Shown here piece after piece: positions 27,080-36,494 of a stretch of DNA of 64,000 bases; the first letter of the stretch is position 1, and the number at the start of each line of letters is the position of its first letter. The notes under the pieces were generated by a model, which was not told where the DNA came from, ran no database searches, and saw only the letters and a program-made list of their open reading frames with translations. The position numbers and the translations under genes were made by a program. Origin of the DNA: Azoarcus sp. KH32C (GTDB lineage: Bacteria; Pseudomonadota; Gammaproteobacteria; Burkholderiales; Rhodocyclaceae); NCBI RefSeq assembly GCF_000349945.1, contig NC_020516.1, positions 4,154,001-4,218,000 of the forward strand, read 5' to 3'.

Positions 27080-28984
27080 TCAGTTCGGCCGTGCGAGGAC
27101 GGTCAAGAAGAAACGATGGAAATTCTCGGCCTTGATCGACCAGTCCCATCCGCGTATGGATTCAATGTTCTCCGCCGACAGAGCCTGCAGCAATTCCGCC
27201 TGGCCGATCAGCGATTTCAGCTTTTCCTTCATGCAGGCCGCCGAACGGGTCTCGAGGATGAACTGCCGCTGCAGCACACCAAACACCTCCGGCACGATAC
27301 CGACGTCGGTCGATACGACCGGCACCCCACAGGCCATGGCCTCCAGAACAGGATTCGGCGTGCCCTCGATCTTCGATGCGCATACCAGCACGTCGATTTT
27401 CGCGTAGTAATGCGGCATTTCCTCATGGGGGGTAAATCCCTGCTGCCGGTCTGCCAACTCGAGACGAATCCGGTAGCCTTCGGCGCGCAACTCCTCGACA
27501 GCCGGCCGCAGGATCGAGTGCAAGCCCTTGAAGTCTTCCTGCCGGGCCTCCCAGGCGCTGTTTCCGACCCAGCCGACGATAAGGTCCCGGCTGTTCGCAC
27601 TGGCCAGCCGCTGGAGATTGGTCGGTTTGAACAGGCCCAAATCGACCCCGTCCTCCGTCGTGCAGGCGGGCGCCGGGAACGGCGCCGGCGGGTGACCGTA
27701 GAACTGCAGCAGCTTCTGGTTTGCCACCGTATAGCCCGCCAGCCCCGCGTAGGCCTCAGCGCGCGCTACGACGCTTTCCCGATCCTGCATCAGATGATCG
27801 TAGATGGACGTAGTAATGTATTTGCCATTCAGGAAGCGCTCAGCAAATGCCTCCCACGACATGCCCAGAGACTCGGCCGCCTGCCGATAATGCGTAGCAC
27901 CGATCTGCAGGATCTCCTCGCGCCAGAAGAAGTGGATCAGCTGGCAGTCCTCTGCCAGCATCAGGACCCGGAGCAGGCAGCCCACATCTCCGATCGGGAT
28001 GATCCTGATGTCGTAGCGATCGGACAGGTGGCGCTTCAACTGTCGTGAAATGTTGCCAAACGCCCAGTGATATACGTCGATGACCAAGGCAACTTTGGGA
28101 CGAACCGCATCGTCGGGAATCGGCCGCAGGGATTCGGCGACCACGGGGAGGCCCGCTGGAGCAGACGTCTCGCTCAATAGAAGAATGCGCTCGCCGGGGC
28201 TCTGTAGTTCGTCGTCGTAAATGGCAACCGCTTCTGATACGGCAACTTTCAAGCCCATGCGAAACAGGCGCATCGCCAATGCCACGTCCGCCAGTTCCGG
28301 ATCGGCCTTTTCGTCGAATCCACCGGCGCTGCGCAGCACATCGGTCCGGATCAGCAGGCTTGCGCTGTCGATCCCGGAGCACAGCGCGCCCCCTTGCTGC
28401 GCGCCCAGAGCGCTGCGAACGGCGGGCCGCGCCACGATCCGACACTGGGAGCCGTCGCGCTCGAACCCGATATGGTCGATGGACACATAGCTCCCGCTGC
28501 GTGACACCCGCGGCAGATTGATCACCGGGACGCCGAGCCTAGCGATCTCCTTCTCCGTTATCTGGAGAGGATTCCAGACCAGGGACACCCGCGGGTCGAT
28601 GAAGCAAATCCAGTCACGGCTCGCCTCCCGGACCACAGCATTGCGATAAGCAATGGCACCGGTCTCGTCCAGAACCCGCCAAGCCTTGACACCCCACTGT
28701 TTGAGCTCCTCTACAGCCCCAGCGCTTGCAAGCGGGAGCGCGGCATCGCCGGCGAACAACAACTCCCCGGCAAACGCGGGCAGGGCCATCCGCAATGAAC
28801 GGACCATCCGCTCGATCTGCGAGGCGGATCCGGCCGGAAGGATTGCCAAGGTTAGATTGACGCACGGCCGATCGTGCCGCCCCGCCTCGGGGAGCGGCAC
28901 GACGTCGAAACCAAGCAAAGGATGCCCCGAATCCGAGAAATAGGGCACCTCGATGGCGTTAGTCCGAAATTCAGCATCCGCCAT
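27080..28984 (-). CDS. Two-domain glycosyltransferase (GT-A-like N terminus, GT4 C terminus)
   Basis: 634 residues from the ATG at 28984. The frame runs on to 29029 but that part lies inside the upstream gene, four bases after whose stop this ATG lies. The N-terminal half (about 25-290) looks like GT2: AYRNAVVREASRDWICFIDP and a GGFDEKADPELADVALAMRL segment. The C-terminal half (about 300-630) is GT4: VGWVGNSAWEARQEDFKGL, and ASKIEGTPNPVLEAMACGVPVVSTDVG with the donor-binding Glu. One protein could thus add two successive sugars. Sugars unknown. Confidence 0.83.
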   Translation of the reverse strand: MADAEFRTNAIEVPYFSDSGHPLLGFDVVPLPEAGRHDRPCVNLTLAILPAGSASQIERMVRSLRMALPAFAGELLFAGDAALPLASAGAVEELKQWGVKAWRVLDETGAIAYRNAVVREASRDWICFIDPRVSLVWNPLQITEKEIARLGVPVINLPRVSRSGSYVSIDHIGFERDGSQCRIVARPAVRSALGAQQGGALCSGIDSASLLIRTDVLRSAGGFDEKADPELADVALAMRLFRMGLKVAVSEAVAIYDDELQSPGERILLLSETSAPAGLPVVAESLRPIPDDAVRPKVALVIDVYHWAFGNISRQLKRHLSDRYDIRIIPIGDVGCLLRVLMLAEDCQLIHFFWREEILQIGATHYRQAAESLGMSWEAFAERFLNGKYITTSIYDHLMQDRESVVARAEAYAGLAGYTVANQKLLQFYGHPPAPFPAPACTTEDGVDLGLFKPTNLQRLASANSRDLIVGWVGNSAWEARQEDFKGLHSILRPAVEELRAEGYRIRLELADRQQGFTPHEEMPHYYAKIDVLVCASKIEGTPNPVLEAMACGVPVVSTDVGIVPEVFGVLQRQFILETRSAACMKEKLKSLIGQAELLQALSAENIESIRGWDWSIKAENFHRFFLTVLARPN

Positions 28985-28988
28985 CGCC

Positions 28989-30230
28989 TTACTCCGGATT
29001 GCGCCGCAGGTTACGCAGCTTTCGCCCAAGGCCCAGAACCGACGCGGGGATTAGCCCCCTCAGACGGAAATAGCGGTGTGCGGCGATCGCATAGATGGCA
29101 AGTTCTCGCTGCAAGCGCCCGTTATCCTTGCGCAGAGCCACGACGTTACCTGCAATGACCTGATTCTCGGTCTGGATCGCAAGCTCGCGAATCCGCGCGG
29201 ACTGCAGTTTAAGCTTCAGATCTGCAGCCTCAGCGGACAGTTGTGCAATCAAAGCCCTTGCCTCGGCGACCTTGGCCTCACCGGCCTGAATTACCTCGTC
29301 GAGCCGCTGCTCCCACCCTTTGTCGATAGCCCGCTCCCTGTCCGCCTGTTCAGCCTCTAGGCGTTCGAGACGGGACTGCATCTGCCGCACCGTTTCAAAA
29401 TCGTCGCCGAGGATCCGTCTGTTTCGCGCGTCGCGATCGGGCTCGCCGGAATAGAGCCCATTCCGGAACACGTCCATGGGAACGGGCAGAAGGCCAGCGC
29501 CGTTGATGTAATCACGTCGCCCGCCCCAGCGGGCGATGAAGTAACTCGCATTGAGGTGCGAGACAGAACCGGACTCCGCCGGCACCACCATTGCGTTTTC
29601 GAACTCGCACGAGTCCATCATGGCGATCTGGGAGCGGGCATGGCCAGACGACGTCAATTCGCCCATCGAAAGATTGATGAACCCCGCCACCGGAACACCC
29701 AATCCCGTCGCGTCGGGTTCGCCGAGAACCGAGGTGACAAGGGCCATGAACTCATCGAAAGCATACTTGCGGACGTGATAGGGGTTGCGCTCCCCGTCCG
29801 TTGGGTAATACCACCAGTCATTGGGGCAGGAGATGAGGATCACGCCGCCCGGCGCGCGCAGCCGCGTCAATGCATGTAGGTAGGCGACCGGGTCTTTCAG
29901 GTGCTCGATCGTCTCAAGGGAAATGATCAGGTCGAACTGCTCCCCTCCGAGCAGCGCATCCACGGATTCGGCCTCACCGCAGAGATAGCGGATGCCCTCG
30001 CGCCCAAAGCGGTGCTGCGCGGCCTCGATCGACTCCTGCGAGACATCTACACCGACAACCTCGACTGCCCCCCAGTCGCGCATCAGGCGCGAGCCGTAGC
30101 CCTCGCCGCAAGCCAGATCCAGAACACGCCGCCCCCGACACCACTCCCGCGCCATCGCGTAGCGAGCCATGTGAATCGAGGCTTCCAGCCCGCTATATGC
30201 ACCTTTTTCAGAAAACGATAGTCTTTCCAA
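28989..30230 (-). CDS. SAM methyltransferase with C-terminal coiled coil, putative O-chain terminator
   Basis: 413 residues. The methyltransferase (about 1-240) has VLDLACGEGYGSRLM as motif I and LIISLETIEHLKDP as the post-I region. From about 272 to 375 the sequence is rich in Glu, Gln, Ala and Leu with heptad spacing (RLERLEAEQADRERAI onward), a clear coiled coil. A basic, hydrophobic tail (FRLRGLIPASVLGLGRKLRN) could bind the membrane. It lies next to wzt, whose C-terminal domain would read a chain-end mark. The design recalls WbdD, the methylating chain-length ruler of O8/O9 antigens, but without the kinase domain. This role is inferred. Confidence 0.8.
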   Translation of the reverse strand: MERLSFSEKGAYSGLEASIHMARYAMAREWCRGRRVLDLACGEGYGSRLMRDWGAVEVVGVDVSQESIEAAQHRFGREGIRYLCGEAESVDALLGGEQFDLIISLETIEHLKDPVAYLHALTRLRAPGGVILISCPNDWWYYPTDGERNPYHVRKYAFDEFMALVTSVLGEPDATGLGVPVAGFINLSMGELTSSGHARSQIAMMDSCEFENAMVVPAESGSVSHLNASYFIARWGGRRDYINGAGLLPVPMDVFRNGLYSGEPDRDARNRRILGDDFETVRQMQSRLERLEAEQADRERAIDKGWEQRLDEVIQAGEAKVAEARALIAQLSAEAADLKLKLQSARIRELAIQTENQVIAGNVVALRKDNGRLQRELAIYAIAAHRYFRLRGLIPASVLGLGRKLRNLRRNPE

Positions 30231-30260
30231 GACTCAAGCACTCCAGAAAATCACCCACTA

Positions 30261-31556
30261 TCAGCCGATGCTGAACTGCCATTCCCGCGCCAGATTGACG
30301 ATACCGACTGCATCGAAATTATCGACCACTGAGAATGGGCACACTTCCTTCGCCTCCGCGAGCACCGAGAAGCCCCCGTGGTCATTGATCGCCACGCGCC
30401 ACTTGTAGCGCCCGGACAGCAGCGGGAACGACGGGAAGCGCACGCTGACCTCCCCATTGCGGGTCCCGGGATGCGGTGCCATCCCGTCCATCAGGGTGGT
30501 CGTTCCGCAGACATAGAAACCGTCGTGGCGGTACAGATTGAATACAAAACTGATCCGGTCGGGCGGCGTGGGCGTGATCGCCCGGTAACGCATCGTCAGG
30601 ATCAATTCGTCGCCGGTCGCAACTTCGTCCACGTCGCGACCATCCGCAGCGCTCATGCGCACGGACTCGATCAGGTATGGGAACAGAATCTGGCTCGGCG
30701 GTGCCAAAGCAGGCTCGACGGCGGGTTCCTCCAACGGCACGTCGCCCGTCGCTACAGGTTCAGCCACCAGCGCTTCGACCGGCTTGGTCACCGGCGGGAG
30801 GCGCGCAGCCTCCACGGCCTCCATGTCCACCATGTAGGCATCGATCACCCGACCGGCAGGCCCGAACATCTTCTGCATTCCGCGCTCAAGATAGACGGCA
30901 CGTTGACAGACCGATTTCACCTGGTACTGGTCGTGGGATACGAACAGGATCGTGCAGCCGCTTTCGCGTATCTCGTAAAACTTAGACATGCACCGCCGCT
31001 GAAAGGCGGCATCGCCGACCGCGAGAATCTCGTCGACGATCAAAATCTCCGGATCCACGTGGACGGCGACCGAAAAGGCTAGCCGGGCAAACATTCCGCT
31101 GGAGTAATGCTTGACAGGGCTGTCGATAAACTGACCGATATCGGCAAACGCAGCTATGCGATCGAAACGTTCATCCACCTCTGCCCGGCTCAGCCCGAGA
31201 ATTGAACCATTCAGATAAACGTTTTCGCGCCCGGAAAATTCCGGGTTGAACCCCGACCCCAATTCAAGCAGTGCTGATATCCGTCCCTTCCGCTCTACTG
31301 TGCCGGTGGTGGGCGTCAATGTTCCGCAAATAATTTGCAGCAAGGTCGACTTACCTGAGCCATTTCGCCCGACAATACCGACCGTTTCGCCCTTCTCAAC
31401 CTCGAAATCAATGCCTTGGAGGGCCCAGAAATCATCGTGAAACTTCCGTCGGCCTCGCCAAAGCATCTGCTTGAGCCGGTCTTGGGGCCGTTCGTAGATA
31501 TGGTAGACCTTGGACACATCCCGCACAGCAATCGCGATTTCAGAGGACATCGGCAA
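30261..31556 (-). CDS. wzt: O-polysaccharide ABC exporter ATPase with C-terminal binding domain
   Basis: 431 residues (an ATG two codons later, 31550, is an alternative). The ABC domain (1-240) has GIVGRNGSGKSTLLQIICG (Walker A), the signature HYSSGMFARLAFSVAV and ILIVDEILAVGD (Walker B), followed by SHDQ. A Pro/Ala linker (about 250-285) leads to a beta-sandwich (about 290-430: RISFVFNLYRHDGFYVCG, FPLLSGRYKWRVAINDHGG) of the Wzt carbohydrate-binding type, which recognises the modified non-reducing end of a finished chain. It overlaps the wzm stop by 11-17 bases. Confidence 0.95.
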   Translation of the reverse strand: MPMSSEIAIAVRDVSKVYHIYERPQDRLKQMLWRGRRKFHDDFWALQGIDFEVEKGETVGIVGRNGSGKSTLLQIICGTLTPTTGTVERKGRISALLELGSGFNPEFSGRENVYLNGSILGLSRAEVDERFDRIAAFADIGQFIDSPVKHYSSGMFARLAFSVAVHVDPEILIVDEILAVGDAAFQRRCMSKFYEIRESGCTILFVSHDQYQVKSVCQRAVYLERGMQKMFGPAGRVIDAYMVDMEAVEAARLPPVTKPVEALVAEPVATGDVPLEEPAVEPALAPPSQILFPYLIESVRMSAADGRDVDEVATGDELILTMRYRAITPTPPDRISFVFNLYRHDGFYVCGTTTLMDGMAPHPGTRNGEVSVRFPSFPLLSGRYKWRVAINDHGGFSVLAEAKEVCPFSVVDNFDAVGIVNLAREWQFSIG

Positions 31557-32367
31557 ATCCCTTTCTTGTCTTCTGAAACCATGCGAACCCTAGCCATGCG
31601 ACCAGCGCGGACAATAACAATTGGGTGAGCCACGAGAAGCCATTCAGCGGACGGCCAAAGATCATGACATCGCGCACCTGTTCCACCACAAATGTCAGGG
31701 GATTGAGATTCATAAACAGGCGATATTGATCAGGCAGGGCCTCGACAGGATAGAAAATTGGCGAAACAAACATCAAGACTGAGGTAATTACGCCTATTAT
31801 CTGCGTGATATCGCGAATGAACACCCCAAGCGAAGCCAACAACCAGGAAAAACCCAGGGTCGTCAGCACCAAAGGAATCAGCACAAGGGGTAGCCAAAGA
31901 ATCGTTGGCGACGGGACGCCAAAGAACACGCAGAAGAAAAGTATCCAGACCAGCAGGTTGATCAGAAAGTGAAAGGCAGCAGCCCCAAACCCAACGACGG
32001 GCAGCAATTCTAGCGGGAAGATTACTTTTTTAACGTAATTCACATTCCCGACTACGAGGTCAGGTGCCCTGTTAATACATTCCGCGAACAGATTAAAGAC
32101 CATGAGCCCCGCAAAAAGCACCAACGCAAACTCCGTCTTCGAGCCCGAGCCACCCACCCAGCGTGCCCTGAACACCACGCTGAACACAAACGTGTATACA
32201 GTGAGCATGAGCACCGGATTGAAGAAAGACCAAAGCAGCCCCATTACAGAGCCACGATAACGACCGATGATTTCGCGTTTGATCAAGTTAAAGACCAAAC
32301 CGCGATTGCTCACGATGGAACGCCAAAGCGCCAATGGCGATATTGATCGAGCAGCGTGAGGGTTCAT
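31540..32367 (-). CDS. wzm: O-polysaccharide ABC exporter permease
   Basis: 275 residues from the ATG at 32367, which overlaps the galE stop as ATGA. An upstream in-frame start at 32415 would lie within galE. Six membrane helices of the ABC-2 type are seen, with YRGSVMGLLWSFFNPVLMLTVYTFVFS near the N terminus and IFYPVEALPDQYRLFMNLNPLTFVVE near the C-terminal third, both typical of Wzm. It exports undecaprenyl-linked O-chain together with Wzt, so this locus uses the ABC-transporter route; no wzx or wzy homologue is obvious. Confidence 0.95.
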   Translation of the reverse strand: MNPHAARSISPLALWRSIVSNRGLVFNLIKREIIGRYRGSVMGLLWSFFNPVLMLTVYTFVFSVVFRARWVGGSGSKTEFALVLFAGLMVFNLFAECINRAPDLVVGNVNYVKKVIFPLELLPVVGFGAAAFHFLINLLVWILFFCVFFGVPSPTILWLPLVLIPLVLTTLGFSWLLASLGVFIRDITQIIGVITSVLMFVSPIFYPVEALPDQYRLFMNLNPLTFVVEQVRDVMIFGRPLNGFSWLTQLLLSALVAWLGFAWFQKTRKGFADVL

Positions 32368-33371
32368 GCATATCCCTTTGGATTGTTCTCTTGCCAACGC
32401 CAGTGATCCCTGCACATTGCCGCGAGGTCACGCTGCGCTTTCCACCCCAGAAGACTCTCCGCCAAAGATGGATCCGCATAGCAGGCCGCTGCGTCACCGT
32501 TTCGCCTGGGTGATAGTTGATACGGCACCCGTTGGCCGCTCGCGCTTTCGAACGCTTTGACGACATCCAAAACGCTGTAGCCGACGCCCGTACCGAGGTT
32601 CACCGCAACACATTGCGGCATATCAAACCGCTCCAGCGCTCTGAGGTGTCCTGCTGCCAGGTCCACCACATGGATATAGTCGCGCACGCCAGTACCGTCG
32701 GGGGTCGGGTAATCGCTCCCCCAAACATTCAAGAACTCGCGCCGGCCCACCGCGACTTGAGCGACGAAAGGCATTAGGTTGTTGGGAGTGCCCTGAGGGT
32801 CTTCGCCAATCAATCCACTTTCGTGGGCTCCAACCGGGTTGAAATATCGCAGGATCGCGATGCTCCAATGGGGATTCGCCCGAAAAACATCGCGCAGCAT
32901 ATCTTCGATGATGAGCTTGCTGCGGCCATAGGGATTGGTCGCGGAGAGCGGATGATCTTCGGTCAGGGGCAGTCGCTGCGGCTCTCCATATACGGTCGCG
33001 GAGGAGCTGAATACAAGCGTGTGGACACCGCAGTTTTGCATGGCCGAGACGAGGCGATGCGTACCAATGACATTGTTGTCATAGTAAGTGAGCGGTTTTT
33101 CGACCGATTCTCCGACCGCCTTGAGTCCGGCAAAGTGGATGACCGCCTTGCAACCGTAGCGTCTAAAGACAGCCTCGATGGCGCCCTGATCGCGAATGTC
33201 GCCTTGAACCACCGCAAGTTTTCGCCCGGTGATCTGCTCAACTCGGCGCAAAGCTTCGGGATGGCTGTTGCTAAAGTTGTCGAACACCACGACCGTATGG
33301 CCGGCGGCGAGCAGATCGACGCATGTGTGCGAACCGATGTAACCAGCACCGCCCGTGACGAGAATACTCAT
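32364..33371 (-). CDS. galE: UDP-glucose 4-epimerase
   Basis: 335 residues, normal GalE length. MSILVTGGAGYIGSHTCVDLL is the NAD-binding motif. The catalytic SSSATVYGE and NPYGRSKLIIEDML (YxxxK) follow, then ILRYFNPVGAHESGLIGEDP and RDYIHVVDLAAGHL. It interconverts UDP-Glc and UDP-Gal (or the HexNAc forms) to feed the cluster. It is the first gene of the long minus-strand operon; the 664 bases upstream carry no convincing gene and should hold the operon promoter. Confidence 0.95.
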   Translation of the reverse strand: MSILVTGGAGYIGSHTCVDLLAAGHTVVVFDNFSNSHPEALRRVEQITGRKLAVVQGDIRDQGAIEAVFRRYGCKAVIHFAGLKAVGESVEKPLTYYDNNVIGTHRLVSAMQNCGVHTLVFSSSATVYGEPQRLPLTEDHPLSATNPYGRSKLIIEDMLRDVFRANPHWSIAILRYFNPVGAHESGLIGEDPQGTPNNLMPFVAQVAVGRREFLNVWGSDYPTPDGTGVRDYIHVVDLAAGHLRALERFDMPQCVAVNLGTGVGYSVLDVVKAFESASGQRVPYQLSPRRNGDAAACYADPSLAESLLGWKAQRDLAAMCRDHWRWQENNPKGYA

Positions 33372-34035
33372 CCAAGCACCTGGCCGCAGAAAGACAATGT
33401 CAAGGCCACCGAACTCAAATGCCTTTCATCACCATCCGAGAAATTTGCCGTCGAATGTTCAATTTGTGCAGCTACGCCCTTCTTAGGTTGATTCATCAAC
33501 CCGCCTCCACCTGTAAGCCCCCCGCTCGCAACGCTCAGGTCACCTTCTGAGACGCCGAAATTCGGGGATACGTGGCAGCCTCCCTGAAGGCTGCAAACAT
33601 CCTGTCGTTGCTTGATATGTTAGAAAGTACGTTGATTGCCAGTCATCTGGAATCGGGCTCAGGGTTGAGAAAGCTCGAACCGATTCGGATATGACGAAGA
33701 CACCGCCCTCCGTGCGCAAGTCGTAGCCGTGCGCACGTTATGCATGGAGATTCCACGGACCGGGCTCTGAAAGCCCTTTGCACTGAGCCAAGCCCCACCC
33801 TGGATAGCCGCAATCGACATCAACGAACACATCGAAATGCACGCGTTCATGCATGCTGGCGCCGATCTCGATGCTTGTGCTCCTCTAGTGCCGACATCCG
33901 CGACTCAAACGATACTCGCTCACCTCTGCCTCTAGATTGATGCAACACAAAGGATGAAGCCCTATAAAAACATAGAATTATCGCACTGCAGCAAGTTCTG
34001 CGATATTGAGCTAAGGTAATAGAATGCTGCGGGTG
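33372..34035. other. 664-bp intergenic region without a convincing gene
   Basis: The stretch between galE and the UDP-glucuronate epimerase gene is visibly less GC-rich than its surroundings. The short frames in it (up to 66 codons) have no family features, poor codon use and no ribosome sites, so I call none. It should contain the promoter of the galE-wzm-wzt operon on the minus strand; TTGACA lies about 25-30 bases before the galE ATG, but no matching -10 box is evident. A terminator for the epimerase gene lies at its right end. Confidence 0.5.
33966..34004 (-). terminator. Probable terminator after the UDP-glucuronate epimerase gene
   Basis: On the minus strand ATCGCA and TGCGAT (ends of 33980-34004) pair around an inner GCAG/CTGC stem. 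AATTCTATG and five T (33966-33970) follow. It lies about 30 bases past the epimerase stop. The T-run is 9 bases from the stem, so efficiency is uncertain. Confidence 0.45.
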
Positions 34036-35043
34036 TTACACCCCGAAATAGCCCCGATACCACGCCACGAATCGCCCCACCCCATCCCGCACGCTCGTCG
34101 CCGGCGCAAAGCCGGTCCACGCATTGAGCTCGTCGGTGTCGGCATAGGTCGCCGGCACATCGCCGTCCTGCAACGGCAGGAAATTCTTCTCCGCCTTCTG
34201 TCCCACAGCATCCTCAATCGCCTCGATGAAGGCCATCAGCTCGACTGGGTTGTTGTTGCCGATGTTGAAGACACGATAAGGTGCGGCGCCGCGGCCCGGA
34301 TCGGGATTCAGCGGATCGAAGGCCGGATCGGCTTCGGCGACACGGTCGAGGGTACGGATGACGCCTTCGACGATGTCGTCGATGTAGGTGAAGTCGCGCT
34401 TCATCTTGCCGTGGTTGAAAACGTCGATCGGACGGCCTTCGAGGATCGCCTTGGTGAACAGGAAGAGCGCCATGTCGGGGCGCCCCCAGGGGCCATACAC
34501 GGTGAAGAAGCGCAGGCCGGTCGTCGGCAGGCCATAAAGGTGGCTGTAGGTGTGGGCCATCAGCTCGTTGGCCTTCTTCGTCGCGGCGTAGAGGCTCACT
34601 GGATGGTCGACGCTGTCGTGCTCGGAGAACGGCATTTTGGTGTTGCCGCCGTAGACGCTGGAGCTGCTCGCATAGACGAGGTGCTGGACCTTGTTGTGGC
34701 GGCAGCCTTCGAGGATGTTCGTGAAGCCGACGAGATTGCTCTCGATGTAGGCATGAGGGTTCTGCAGTGAGTAGCGCACCCCTGCCTGGGCAGCGAGGTG
34801 GATCACGCGGTCGAACTTCTCTTCGGCGAAAAGCCGTTCCATGCCCGCGCGGTCGGCGACGTCGAGCTTCACGAAGCGGAAGCCGGGATTGGGCGTCAGG
34901 CGCGCGAGGCGGTCGAGCTTGAGTTGCGGGTCGTAGTAGTCGTTGAGGTTGTCGATACCGACGACCTCGTCGCCGCGAGCCAGCAGTACCTGGGAGGCAT
35001 GCATGCCGATAAAGCCGGCTGCGCCGGTAACGAGAATTTTCAT
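34036..35043 (-). CDS. UDP-glucuronate 4-epimerase-type NAD-dependent epimerase
   Basis: 335 residues of the extended SDR family. [21 protein letters not shown] binds [21 protein letters not shown] and [41 protein letters not shown] are strong marks of the LpsL/CapI/Gla group that makes UDP-galacturonate. The enzyme feeds lipopolysaccharide core or O-chain synthesis. It stands apart from the operon, with its own terminator, and is divergent from kdtA across 164 bases. Confidence 0.9.
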   Translation of the reverse strand: MKILVTGAAGFIGMHASQVLLARGDEVVGIDNLNDYYDPQLKLDRLARLTPNPGFRFVKLDVADRAGMERLFAEEKFDRVIHLAAQAGVRYSLQNPHAYIESNLVGFTNILEGCRHNKVQHLVYASSSSVYGGNTKMPFSEHDSVDHPVSLYAATKKANELMAHTYSHLYGLPTTGLRFFTVYGPWGRPDMALFLFTKAILEGRPIDVFNHGKMKRDFTYIDDIVEGVIRTLDRVAEADPAFDPLNPDPGRGAAPYRVFNIGNNNPVELMAFIEAIEDAVGQKAEKNFLPLQDGDVPATYADTDELNAWTGFAPATSVRDGVGRFVAWYRGYFGV

Positions 35044-35207
35044 GGCGGGGATGGTGTTCTTGCAGTGAAAGGGATAAGGGCGGATTATCGCATAGGCGCC
35101 CGACCCCCCTCATAGGCTCACTTGAATCACGGCATCAAGCCACTGCGGCAGCCATGCGCGCCAGCACGGAGGGATATACTTGGCTGCTTTGCTTGCTGCC
35201 CCTTCCG

Positions 35208-36485
35208 ATGCCCGCCCGCCTTGCCTATTCCCTGCTGTGGCTGATCGCCCTGCCCTTCGTCGCAGCGCGGCTGCTGTGGCGCGCGCGCCGTCAGCCCGAG
35301 TATCTGCAGAACCTCGGCGAGCGCTTCGGGCGGTATCCGGTCGCGGCTCCGGCGCAACTGATCTGGGTGCACGCTGTGTCGGTCGGCGAGACGCGGGCGG
35401 CCGAGCCCTTGGTGCGCGCGATGCTCGATCGCTGGCCGGAGTGTTCGGTCTTGCTGACCCACATGACGCCGACCGGGCGGGAGACGTCGGCATCGCTGTT
35501 CGGCAACGAGCGGCGCGTGCTGCGCGCCTACCTGCCCTACGATCTGAAGCCGTGCGTGACGTCTTTCCTGCGCCATTTCCGCCCGCAGGCAGGCATCGTG
35601 ATGGAAACGGAGTTGTGGCCGACGCTGCTCGGCGCATGCCGCGACCGCGGCGTGCCGGTGCTGCTCGCGAATGCGCGGCTGTCGGAGCGGTCCGCCCGCC
35701 GTTACGCGCAATGGCCGTCGCTGAGCCGGCTGACGCTGGGCGCGCTGACTGCGATCGGGGCGCAGACCGAGGCCGATGCCGCGCGCCTGCTTGATCTCGG
35801 CGCCCATGGCGTCGAAATCACGGGCAACATCAAGTTCGACATGGCGCCACCGGCGACGCTGATCGAATTGGGCAGCCGCTTCCGCACACGGACGGCCAAT
35901 CGCCCCGTGATCCTCGCCGCAAGCACCCGCGACGGCGAAGAAGCGTTGATCCTCGACGCGTTCGTCGCCGCGACACCGCCGGAAGCGCTGCTGGTCATCG
36001 TGCCGCGGCATCCCCAGCGCTTTGGCGAGGTCGCGACACTCGTCGCGAACCGTGGACTGGCGTTGCAGCGCCGCTCGGACGAGGCGCCTGTATCGCCGGC
36101 GACGCGCGTATGGCTCGGAGACTCGATGGGCGAAATGTTCGCCTATTACGCGGCGGCGGACGTGGTGTTGATGGGGGGCAGCTGGCTGCCCTTCGGTGGG
36201 CAGAACCTGATCGAGGCTTGCGCGGTCGGCACGCCGGTGATTCTCGGCCCCCATACCTACAATTTTTCCCTCGTCGCCGAGCAGGCGGTCGCGGCAGGAA
36301 CTGCGTTGCGCGAAGACGATGTCGAAAGCGGCATGCGGGCGGCGCTGGCGCTGCTCCGCGAACCGGCGCGACGTGCAGCGATGGGCCGTGCGGGCCTGGC
36401 GTTTTCGGCAAGCCACCGGGGCGCCACGGCGCGGACACTGACGCTCGTGGCGGCCCTGCTGGAGTGCCGCGAGGCTGACGCCTGA
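35208..36485 (+). CDS. waaA: 3-deoxy-D-manno-octulosonic acid transferase
   Basis: 425 residues from the ATG at 35208; an earlier in-frame start at 35154 adds an unlike leader. WaaA/KdtA links Kdo to lipid A precursor at the inner membrane. An N-terminal signal anchor (MPARLAYSLLWLIALPFVAARLLW) is followed by RRQPEYLQNLGERFGRY, IWVHAVSVGETRAAEPL, the active-site METELWPTLL region and GGSWLPFGGQNLIEACAVGTPVI. Length and motifs are normal. It converges on tolC with nine bases between them. Confidence 0.96.
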   Translation: MPARLAYSLLWLIALPFVAARLLWRARRQPEYLQNLGERFGRYPVAAPAQLIWVHAVSVGETRAAEPLVRAMLDRWPECSVLLTHMTPTGRETSASLFGNERRVLRAYLPYDLKPCVTSFLRHFRPQAGIVMETELWPTLLGACRDRGVPVLLANARLSERSARRYAQWPSLSRLTLGALTAIGAQTEADAARLLDLGAHGVEITGNIKFDMAPPATLIELGSRFRTRTANRPVILAASTRDGEEALILDAFVAATPPEALLVIVPRHPQRFGEVATLVANRGLALQRRSDEAPVSPATRVWLGDSMGEMFAYYAAADVVLMGGSWLPFGGQNLIEACAVGTPVILGPHTYNFSLVAEQAVAAGTALREDDVESGMRAALALLREPARRAAMGRAGLAFSASHRGATARTLTLVAALLECREADA

Positions 36486-36492
36486 CGGCGTC
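36477..36492. terminator. Short hairpin between convergent waaA and tolC genes
   Basis: GACGCC (36477-36482) pairs with GGCGTC (36487-36492) over a TGAC loop that contains the waaA stop. GCTTATT follows on the plus strand. No true T-run is present, so a terminator role is suggested by position only. Confidence 0.35.
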
Positions 36493-36494
36493 GC

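Noticed and set aside
33659..33940. Short frames in the 664-bp gap (63 and 66 codons)
   Set aside because: No ribosome site, no recognisable motif, and codon use unlike neighbours.
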